From the NCBI RefSeq assembly GCF_000003605.2, contig NW_003158728.1, positions 29,373 to 69,333 of the forward strand: a stretch of 39,961 nt of DNA. Direction: 5' to 3'. Shown here piece by piece: positions 22,123-34,100 of this stretch. Under the pieces are notes generated by a model. The model saw only the letters and a list, made by a program, of their open reading frames with translations, searched no databases and was not told where the DNA came from. Source of the stretch: Saccoglossus kowalevskii. Its lineage: Eukaryota > Hemichordata > Enteropneusta > Harrimaniidae. Made by a program: the position numbers and the translations under genes. The number at the start of each line of letters is the position of its first letter. The stretch's first letter is position 1.

Positions 22123-25100
22123 CTAGGCAAAGTCAAAAATAATATTATAAGTAAGGTGATCATCATTTCAACAACGCACAATTTGTATTTGTGTTCCTGT
22201 AAATTTTAAGTATGTTATCGCTAAAGTGCGGTAGTACATAAAATCTAGCATTACTAGCATTTAATTACGTTTGTATTAAAATGTGTTCTCTCCACAATAA
22301 TGTGATGGTACTATGGTTAGTGTGAGAACTTTTAACTATAAACTTGATAGTTCACAATTGAATTCATTATTGAAAACTGGGATTTTAGTTTTTCATTTCT
22401 CCACTGAGATACTGACTAAAAAAAAGCTTCTCCACAAAACAAACATTAGAATCCCAGCGGAAATCAACAGCACCACCCCTTCCTTTAATACAATCAGCTT
22501 ACTGAAATGTGACATTTGGTAAATTCAGTTTACTGATATTGATTGTACCACTTTATGTTGGAGAGATTATCAGGTCTCTAATAGAGGGGGGGGTACCTCC
22601 TAAATTTTAGTTATAGTTGGATAGTAGAAAGAAAGGATGAATCTGCATAATAACATTTAAATTGTATGTCAATGTGAAATTGTATATAACAATGTTTTTT
22701 TCTCACAACAGTAAAGCATAAATATTGTACAGTGCTTGACAAATATTGTTTATAACCCCTTATAAAGGATTTGTTATGCGACTGGAAATTAGGGGTGTAC
22801 TTACCCTCAGCAGGTGGTGAACTAATATCTTCTTTCATGTGTCTTGTAACATCATTATGTAACACTACACTATCCAATGCCCAGCCTTTATGGGCACGTG
22901 TAATCTCTTGACGCATAGCTGTCAAGAAACCCTGTAGGAACAATAAATGAAGATTAACATCATGCAAATTTTAAGGTCTTTGTGATTATGATCTTCAATT
23001 ATATATGCAAATTTATTCAAAATGGCTGCCAAAGATAACAAATGTTTAGGTATGCAAATTAATTAATTAATATCACATACCTGAGGATTGAAAAATCCGG
23101 TCATCCAGAAATGATGTGGACGTCCATCAAACAACCAGGTTACAAACTGATTATTACGCTCAATAAGATCTGTAAACCAGAAACCCAAGGTGGTAGATTC
23201 CCAAGAAATCTGCAAATGGGAAAATAAATTATTTATTTATTATTGCAAGGTATGGACAAGCTATGTATCATATAGTTGTTAAAACAATTATTCAGAATCT
23301 TTTCCAGAATACACTTTTGCTAGTTCTAGTCGTAGATGAATTGCAAGAGCCAATTTTTTTGTTCACTTTATAGCATTCACAGCTTATCTCTGATGGTACA
23401 AGACCTGCTATGGTTTAATTTGTCCACAAAAAATATGATTGTAAATGCATTAATTATTCATATAGTTTTAATTTCACTATTATCATTGATTAGTGTAATC
23501 TTTCAAAGTAAATCCATGTGAACATGTAAATTACAACAGAACTCTTTGTTTCATTGTAAATTATGTGAATAAAACTCAAGAGATATGATTAAATACTAAA
23601 ATTAAAGTGTTTACGGTACACAAATGCTGTAACTTACCTTTTTCCAAATGGCAGGTACTCGGGCATCAAACATATTATCCAAAGCGTCCCTCAAATTCTC
23701 ACTCATAATGATAGTACCGTCTATCGCTAATTTCAGATCCGTCAACGTGCTACGGACCGTTTGTATGACTCTCTGCATACGATCTACTTCCTGTCGCAGG
23801 AAGATATTCATAGGGTTAAGCATACCGATCTTCTGTAGACGAGCTTTCACCTGTGAGGAAAAAATAAACAAAGTTATTTAACAATGATGTTTTCAGTCAT
23901 TATATCAACGTTGATATGTCATCAAAAACAAAATGCATGACATAACAGCTTTAATGCTTTGAGCGTCATAGTACATGGTGTACTATGAATCGTGCTTTCA
24001 GAGTGCTCTTGTGACATCAAAATGACTTACAGGTTGAAAGCAATGACGTCCAAACAAAAAATTGTGTTCATCACCTACATTACAGTAATATCTCTCAAAA
24101 ACATACCACGACTACAGATCAAAATGATATCAATGTTTTGAATGGCCTTCATGTCACTTATTTAATGTCACAAGACCACTTTGTCACCAGAAGAAACGAT
24201 GATACAAATGATGTATTCTTCTCAACGGAGTTATAGGGCATTTTATTTATTTTTCTACAATCTCTCAACTTTCTTAACTCTTAACTTTAGAAAGTGGAAA
24301 TGATTTTCCATGGAAAAATGATGTGACTTATGTTTAAAAACAGAAATTTCCATAGATTTACTCTTGAAAATCCCTTGAGCAAGTGTGGTTTTGGGTATGA
24401 TCTAATCTGAGATTTTCAAAACACAGATGAGGGCTTGAATGCAGGATCAATACTTACTTGGGAAAAACAAAGCTGTGCAAGGACACTCAGTTATGAGAAT
24501 GGATTTTCAAATGCTAAGATTTAGTATCGAGTTTGTTGCCTTACCTCATGAGGTATATAGTCTTCTGGTAGCTTCTCTAACATTTCATCAGCAATTCTGA
24601 ATACAACTGATTCTCTTGTTTCTCCAGCACCGCCACCACTTTCTTTAGGTTGGATACTGACAATAGTATCCAGACACTGAAATACACATATGACAACCAT
24701 GGGTCAAAGATACAATGATTAAGAATGAAATGTTCACACTAAAATATGCACCGACAATTTGAGCATTACATTGCAGGGCCACAATTATTCTAATGGTTTC
24801 AACACTATTTTATTCTATCATAACTTGATGATAGTGCTTGTTTAAAATGCATTGAAAAATTATAATTGATGTAATTATTAAGTTGAACAAAGATTGTATG
24901 GAATATATAATTTAACACAGTATTCACAACAAATATTTCACTATTGCTGCAACAAATTCAACCACTTATTTTGTGTTCTGAAAACTGTTTTTTTAAAACT
25001 AATTATTTAAATTTGGGAGCTTGTAGAGTAATGAAGCATAATACTCACCTCAGTGGCCATATTAGTCTGGTATGTGATATCGGCATTGGAATGAAGCCCA

Positions 25101-28100
25101 AATGCTTCAGGTGAATCAACTAGTGGTAGATTACCTTGGATGTAATTACGATACTCATCAACAGTCCGACACTTAGGTATTACATAACCTGCAATAACAG
25201 ATATTACATTACACAATGCAGAATGTTTTTTGTTTTTCAAGCGACAATTTCAACAGTTCTGGATATTGAATGTCACTGTCTTAATTTTTTATGTGCAAAT
25301 TGCCAGCACTGACTGCATTTTGCCACAAAAATCATTTTCTATGTTTGGGACTACCGGTACTTGCAAAAACTGTGTGAGTATCTTATCTTTATGGCAATTT
25401 AATGTGCTATCTGGGTGTCCACCACAATCACCTGCAAACCTTAACCAAGGTTCCCCAACAGATTTAAACTTGCGTCTACCGATCACAGGTCTGATGCGAC
25501 AACCACTAATGTATTTTTTTTTTCAACGAGAAGCTAAACTAAAGCTAAAAACTAGGGAATTCATGTTGAGAACCCAGGTAGCAACATTGAGGAACTCGTG
25601 TAACATTTACCTGAGCAGTGAGTACTGTGGATATCTCATTTGCCTCGCATCAGGGAGGTTCTACGCTCAATTCCTGAGCAGACTGGTCACACAGCAGTAT
25701 AAAAATTGCATATTTCATATTTTGTTTTCAAACATTTTATATTTTTCAATAAATAAGATCAGGAGCTGAACATAGATAACTTACCTGTATAGAACTTGAA
25801 CTTATCACTGAACATGTCTTCAGAAAACCACACACGGGCGTAAGTATTCAATAAACGTTTGTCTAAATCATCTGTCACACGACCACCATACTGTACTTCA
25901 CCAATCATGTAACGTACAGTGTTCCACGATACTCCCTAAATGACAAAATACCAAACTAATAATTACAATCTCATTTGAAAAGTCAGTGAAAAAATTGTTT
26001 TCAAAGATGCCAAGATTATGAACTAGTCGAAGAAACTCAAAAAGAACTCCCGTCTATAAAGGGTATTGGAAATAAATATAGGAAATATTCAAATTTAGGG
26101 TTATAGCTCTGCTCTTTCAGATGCACAAATTAAAAGCGTTGATGTTAATAATACTGTTCTATAACGTACAAATGAAATATTATGCAAATTAGGTAATTAA
26201 TATGCACAATTTCAACCAAACTGAGAAGGTCTGTGTATAATCCAACAGCAACTCATGTGTGCTAAGTTGCGTGGTTCCTGAGATTGATATTTGTAAAACA
26301 GCTGCAAGTTGGCAAAGATATAGCGACTAGTCAAGTTAAAATCATCAAAAAGAAGTCATATGAGCCATTGTCATAATTATTATTCACATTTATTTATTTG
26401 TTATTTCATTTATTTATAAAATTGTGGGAAATGTACTTTTAAAATATCACAGTTAAGTAATCTGATGTTATCCCAACATATATTTATAGAATTGCATTAC
26501 ATGCATGGATAATTGTTAATGAAGTGAGGGCCACAGAAATGATCAGTTCTTTCGAACTATATTCAGTCTTTATCAGAATCACTATAACTCACTGGTTTTA
26601 TTATTAATTAGATTTTAATAGTTGTATAACTTGTAATTACATTGTTTCTGATGAAAAAAAAACAATAATTAAAACCCAGGTGTAGTGAATATATTAATGA
26701 TTGTGTAAGAAGTTAAATATAAATGAATAAAACCAACCTTCTTTGGATCTAAATCATCTAGATGGTTATTTACAAATTGTACAGTGGCAGTGAAATCGGC
26801 CTGGTTGAACTCGTAAGGGATGTTCCATCCTAACGGTCCAAACTTACGCCTCTCTTGAACAGTGGTGTGTAAGAAGGCAACAGCATAGAGCATGGGGCGC
26901 CATTGGGGCATATTACTGATGTCAAGCTGATCCTGTAATTAGTGAGAAAACATTAAAATATTAATTTTCAACATTGCAACTACCATAAAAAAATCACACT
27001 GCAGCCCCTCCAACTCAGTCATTAGCAAAGTACTGTAAAATGACTAATTTTCACTGGGTTCAAATTTCGCTGATTTACCATTTCAGGCATATTCAATAGG
27101 TTTTAAATTCATGGTTTCATCATTTAGATGGTATGTTCTATGCTAAATTTTACATATTCACTGGGTTTTAATTTAGCGCATTTTCCAGTAAGTGAAATAA
27201 GCAACATTAAAACCCAGTGAATAAGTAACCCCTTTACAGTAATAGATTATTTTCCGTTTACTGCAAGATCCTGTGTTATGCATGAAATCTAACACAAAAA
27301 CAGGATAAACCAATGTCATAGCACCATAGTGGCATAACAAAATTGTGTGGGATTCAACAATTGCACACCTCTTTTCTAGTACAGTCAAACCTGTGTTAAC
27401 GACCACCTGTGCAGAGCGGCCACCTGCTCATAGCGACCACCTCAGTACAGTCCCTTCACAATTTACACGTTAAAGACACTGGATATAGCGACCACCTGTC
27501 CAACGCGACCAGCGACCACCCTATTGTAGACCTATTCACACTTTAACCTTTGTATAACGACCACCAACATGTCCATCAGACGGTCTCAGCAAAAAGACAA
27601 TAGCTACTTGCGAATCGCTAACAGGAAANNNNNNNNNNNNNNNNNNNNNNNNNNNNNNNNNNNNNNNNNNNNNNNNNNNNNNNNNNNNNNNNNNNNNNNN
27701 NNNNNNNNNNNNNNNNNNNNNNNNNNNNNNNNNNNNNNNNNNNNNNNNNNNNNNNNNNNNNNNNNNNNNNNNNNNNNNNNNNNNNNNNNNNNNNNNNNNN
27801 NNNNNNNNNNNNNNNNNNNNNNNNNNNNNNNNNNNNNNNNNNNNNNNNNNNNNNNNNNNNNNNNNNNNNNNNNNNNNNNNNNNNNNNNNNNNNNNNNNNN
27901 NNNNNNNNNNNNNNNNNNNNNNNNNNNNNNNNNNNNNNNNNNNNNNNNNNNNNNNNNNNNNNNNNNNNNNNNNNNNNNNNNNNNNNNNNNNNNNNNNNNN
28001 NNNNNNNNNNNNNNNNNNNNNNNNNNNNNNNNNNNNNNNNNNNNNNNNNNNNNNNNNNNNNNNNNNNNNNNNCCATGGGCAGAATCACTTGGTTTCAGTG

Positions 28101-31100
28101 AATTTACATGATATAATTTGTAGTAAAAAAGTAAAGCTGTGTAATTATCCAGATGAAAATGAGTGACTTATTAAAAAGACCAATTCATTGTAGGTTTGTT
28201 TTGCTGATGATCTCCCTTAAAATTCCCACCCTAATTAATATTCATGATTACATGAATAAATTAGGCCACCTCCATATAAAGACCACCTGTATATAAAGGA
28301 CAGTTTGGCTCAGTCCACTGACTGTCCTTTATAGACAGGTTTGACTGTATTATCACTCCTAATATACTATACACATTTGATACTGGTAATAGTCAATTTG
28401 GATGAAAAAAAAGAACTATAAAAAGTTTGAAATTAAATCATTTGATATTTGCGACAGATGTTAGATCCACACCTTTCACATATCCCAAGATCTAGCATGT
28501 GAAAAATCACCTATTCATTGACAAGTAAAACTATTACAAAGACACACATGGTGAAACTCTTACCTGCGTTATACCTGCATAGGTCCTCTTGAGACCAGCT
28601 TTGACACCTTGGGGAGGCTCATTGGTGAACTTGATAGAGTTCTGAAGTAGGTTAATCGGGAATTTGGGATGGACTTCAGTGGTGATCCATACACGGAATT
28701 TATCATGGACTTGTTCAGTGGTTAAAGTCTGTAATCAAAATTAAATCACAGCATGTCAGCGATCTGAGTTGCAATTGAATTAAATAATTGAAAAAAAAGT
28801 GAATCTTGGATGGATATTCAACAACTCCTACAGTATTAGTTTGAAATCTCCTGTTGATGTTGCTTTGATGCAACTTGTTCTAATCACTTAATGATTTGAG
28901 AAATGCACAGCCAACACTGCAAGCTATGTAGCTATTTTGGTGCAGTAAATAATAAAATACAACTTACTACATCGAGAAGTTCATCCATATAATCCAAACC
29001 TAAATGGCAATTCTGCAATAGTACCCATCCACCTTCCGCCATGGAGGAGGAAACGAGTCGGCGTGCGTGCACCTCCTGTCCTTGACCCATACTTATTGTG
29101 CGACATCGCATATTCTGTTTCTTGGCTAAACGTTCTATGTTATCTGTAGGATCTGATCCCATAGATAACAAGCAAACCATAGGTGTACGCTTAGTACTCT
29201 CCTCCCACATAGCTTCTAAATTCAATATCACACTCTCCGCATACTACAAAGTACAAATAAAGAAAACAGTTAATTCAACAAAATAAAGAAAATGGTTACT
29301 GTAAAACCACTTTCATTTAATTTCACTACTTTGATGTTTTGAGCATATGCACTGTGTTTTAATTCACAAATTTGTCACGGAAAAGAATTAGTTCTATTGT
29401 TATTTCACATTTTCATGTAGATTTAATTTAGCTGGTTTTATTCATCAGCAAAATTAATAATTAATGCATCTATAAAAACTTCAACAAAAATAATAACTAC
29501 TAGATGAGCCAAATTATTGTAAGAAAATTTATATAAGTACATTGCGAGCTGGTCTAAATCATTTGATATTTTTTATAAGACATGTCCCACGGCTGGCAAA
29601 ATTGCAAACAAATGATGTCACAGTGTGCTGTCTAATAGAAAGAAGACACATGTAGTTATGTGCTGTACTACTTACTCTGGCTCCTAGTGATTCTGCAATA
29701 TAATGTCTTGCTTGGGCTATGGTTCTATCTGGACACCAGGATCTAACAAGTAGGAGCCTTCGGAATGTATCCAGCGATGTGGAATATCCGTCCGGAATAA
29801 TGGCCTCTTCGGGGGCATCTTCATCAAACCACGCCTTCCAGGCTTTATCATTACGGGATATCTGGCCCAGAATCTGTGAAAACTGGGGCAGTTTGCTTAA
29901 TTGCACAAGATTCAACCATGTCATGTCCAAGATCCACTTCTTGGGTTTCGGCTCAACTGCATTCAGATCTAAGGCGGCACCACCTTGAGCAATTAAAGAA
30001 ATAAAATTTAGTGTGAGCAGGTTTCCCTTCAGCCTCAATTAACACATCAAATTTCATACCTATTTTGGGACTTTTCAAGCTCAGATAATTTAAGAAATAC
30101 TTTTCAATAATCTCACAAAACCTTCCACATCTCATGCACTGTGTGGGTGTTGTGAGTCAGACACTCACAGTTGACTTTTGAACAATAAAGGTGACCAAGC
30201 TGAACGACCATTGCCAGTCATAAATTGAACACAAAGGGTGTCAAATTGCCGACAGTCAGGATATAATTTTGAATAGCTGAAATTTCTGTTTCCCCTCATT
30301 ACCTTAAACAACCGTTTTCCAAAAAGTTTAAAAATTGACGTTGCGGACCAGAAATCATTTTCAATTTGTAACACCAATTTTATCACTCAAGATTGAGACA
30401 CACCTTTAATCAAGGTTTGGAATTCTTCAAGTCGAATCTTGCCGTGTTGTAAATCGATCTTCAGCGTCAGCAGCAAGGTGAACAAGAACTTATGGTTCTC
30501 GTAGAGTCCTCGGGCAGTGTACTTGAACACCTCAAATGTCATATACTCAATGATATTGACAATACGTTTACTTGTTATTGGACTCTTATCTGATCTGTGA
30601 AGAAATAATTAAAAAAAATCTAAGTCATGACAAGTAAAGTAGATATACCGGTATATAGCGTTTCTCAAAACGGTGACAGGTAGTAAAATTAGCTGACTCT
30701 TTATAGCTTGCAACATAATTGTTAGGATTTTAATCACCTACTTTTCAAAATTTGCGTATTAGAGTATTAATTGTGTGCATACCTTGCCATGGATAGATCA
30801 AAGATTCCTAAAAACTGCTTCAGAGCTGTCTGATACATGACGTCCACCATACTCATCTCAACAATCAAGAAATATAGGATACTGCCACGGGTGGCAACTG
30901 TAAACAAATACAAAATATTTCCAGTATTTCCGATCATATGATAGAAGAATAATTTCTGCCAGTTATGATTAATAATCATCAATATTTGCTAACTTTTTAA
31001 TTTTCAATAATATTATTAACGACAAAAATAATTTCTCACCAGGTCTGAATTCTTCACGAGCTGTGTTTATTCTGATTTCAGTTTCAGCAGCCGTCGTCAG

Positions 31101-34100
31101 TTTCTCGCTAACTTCTTGGGCGGTTATTTTGGTGACTTTAAGCACTTCAATCAAGGATTCATCCTCCACGAGCGAGCCTTCCGTACTTGTGAGGCGATAC
31201 AGCAAGTTATCCTCCAACTCTTGCATCTTACGTTTGTTTGCAGTTACCTCTTCCATCAGTTTAACTCGCTCCGCTTCCAATTCCTGTTAAAAGAGTTATG
31301 GTTTTTATTACTACGGGTGATTTTGTTTGTATCAACATTTTTGTATTTTCAGCACGAACTGCTTTCAAGTGATCAACAAATATTTTGATTTTGCCAAGCT
31401 TGTATTTCTTGTTTTGCCAACTGAGTTTGTATTTTTTTAGTTAACGGTTTTGAACATCGAATATGTCATCACATGACTGAATCATCTGAAACATAAGGAT
31501 GAATTTAATAAAGATGCAACCAACATATTTTTGATACAGCAATTATTTTCTGTGACTGGAAAAAAATGCAAGGTAACCAAACTTGTTTTAGAGCAATAAA
31601 CCTTACTTGTTTGCAGTGCGCCCTCTATGGTGAATATTACACACACCGACTTTATGCCGAAACTAGTTAGTCATTTCTGTTGGACTATTGACACATAAAA
31701 AAATATAGTGAATTTCAAAATTATCTTACTGAAAATTTTTTAATTTGGTAAAAAGAAATTTACATTTTAAAAACAAAATAAAAAGAACAGAACACAGTTG
31801 TCATAACAGCTTAGATTGTGACTTCAGAAGCTCCATACAACCACATACAATATTTTTATTTGATGATCTCTCTCCCAAATAGTCACCAAGCTGACCTAAA
31901 CTGATTTTTAGAATTCCACTTTAAAAGATTGAAACAAAATCGATCCTGTTAGAAGCCAACTGGTTGTAAACACTTTTTTAATTTAAAAATATTAGCAGAA
32001 TTGAAGAGTATGAATAACAATATGCTAGAGTGATAGAATATACTTACATGTTTCTCTGTTAGGATGACCATACCTAACAGCTGATCTTCTAAACCTTTCA
32101 TGGTGACAGTGAAGTCGATGATTGACGTTCTGGCACTTATTTCTGGAGTATAAGCTGGGTTACCCAGTTTAGTTGTTACAAACATTTTAAATCCATCCAT
32201 GACATCAACCTCCTTGTCACCGACTTTCACCTGTAAAATAAGGAATGCATTTATTCTACCCTGCTATAAATTTGTTTTTGCTTTGAATATTATTAATAAC
32301 CTTTTCACCACCAGTTCCCTCTTTTCATCATAAATTCACAAAATAGTCTCGTTTATAGTCTGCAATTTTCTTCAGAAGATTGGGACAAAAATAACTAAAT
32401 TTTTTGAGTAAAAAGTGAAAATTTACACACAATTTGTTTGTTGGCTCCAAAATTAGGGTTCATTTCCAGAAATATTGAAGAATAGAAGCCCAAAAGTGCA
32501 GAATAATTTGGGTGAGGAAGTCTAGTTGTGAAAAGGTTATATAAGCAAATGAAGTAAGCTTTCTATAAATGCCATTTTGGTACATAATCTCACAAATAAT
32601 ATTCAACAAAATAAATTGTATTCTTTTATCTCGTTCAAACCACAGTATTTCATAGAACACTATGGAATTCATTTTTGCTATGATATAAACTATGATAGAG
32701 GCATATTGAAAATGAAAAGATGTTACTATAATCTGGAACCGTGCGTCTTACCTTGTACGTGCTACCAGTCTTGATGAAATTCTTCTCCAACACATTATCC
32801 AATGCCGGATCCAATTCTTCCCCAACATCTTCAATTAAGAGAGGTCTGCCAAGAGACAGGCTGTCTTCAAGGTGAGAACGGAAATATCTGTGGTTCAATG
32901 TTGTTATCTGTAAATACATCAAAGTAATATTATTATATTTTACAAGTGCATTATAATTTCCGTAACTACAATCTGCACAACCTCAGGGTTGGGCGGGGGG
33001 GTCAAGGGTTTGCGGTTCGACCCTCTTAGCTATTCAATCTTGATTTTTTGGGTTCCGTTTTGATCCCAACAAAATCAGTCATGTTAGGAGGCACACTGAT
33101 GAGGATAAACAAATAGTCAATAAGCAAGAAACAAATCCTACCTGCAGTTCATTGTCTTTTTCTTTATTCCTGACCCATGATTTCCCTTGACCTTGAGGGT
33201 CAATCAATAATGGAAACCTAGTAGCTTTTGTTACAATAATACCGTTCTGTACTGATAGTTCATCATTGGGCAACCCTTGAAGATTCCATTCCCCAACCGT
33301 AGCAGGGTCTGACAGCATACTAACTAAATTGATATCCTGTAATGAAATATACAAACATTGGTTGTTTGTTATTTTAATTAATCACATTAAAAAAATGAAT
33401 ATTGATATAAAATTTAATAGGAATAAGCGAATAAATAAAAAAGTACACTGACAAAGTCTGGACTTCCTTTTTGTCACCAAAATCACTTGAAAATCCTGTG
33501 AAATTGTCAAAACTAGAGAAACAAATTTGGATCCTAGTGTTCTTAGTGAAGACAGTTAGAAGAAATAGGTATCACTCAGTAGGAAAGCAAATACAGTAAA
33601 TGAGCTTCTATTAGAGATGCACTTCTAAAAGAACAAATATGGTAGCAATCTAATCAAATGACTCACATCACTAAATGGAATCTTGGATGATACCATCTCT
33701 CTTTTCCAGGTTTTTTGAAGTTGGTTACGGAAGTCTTGATTGAAAGGTCCAGTATAGGATAGGAAACCAGTGGCTAACAAAACATCACCCACAAGTCTGA
33801 AATAAGACATTGAAAACAACATCACAAAAACTGTACTGTGAAACAGATGATCACTTATGGTAGTTACATAACATCTGTGGAAAAAAAGATAAACTACAAA
33901 AAGTGTTGCTAAGCAACAATATATCGCAATAAATCAAGAGCTTGTCTCCATGCTGACAATGATTTTTTCATATCATTATGCCTTAGGCAATCGCTTTGAC
34001 CCATAAACTTAAAAATCTGCCTTGCAAAAATACTAGAAATTTTAAGTATAATAATAATCTAGATTGAACTGCAATGAATGTACACAACATTTTTGGATGA

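Larger units (their letters stand above)
26933..28563 (-). other. DNAH8: DNAH8-like intron 19 with an assembly gap and two inverted-repeat elements
   Basis: 1,631 bases. N occupies 27,629-28,072 inside an inverted-repeat element (27,380-28,349), and a second foldback lies at 27,031-27,241. The flanking exons join in phase at [11 protein letters not shown], as in the family, so no exon is missing in the gap. Open frames spanning the N run are artefacts. Confidence 0.85.

Noticed and set aside
27629-28072. A dynein exon lost in the assembly gap
   Set aside because: The exons on either side join in phase and read continuously through [11 protein letters not shown], as expected for the family.
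27569-28111. Long open frames on both strands over the N run
   Set aside because: They are produced by undetermined bases, which contain no stops.
32985-33045. tRNA or SINE-like GCGGTTCGACCC in a dynein intron
   Set aside because: No A box at the right distance, and the paired bases give a simple hairpin with a ten-base loop rather than a T arm.
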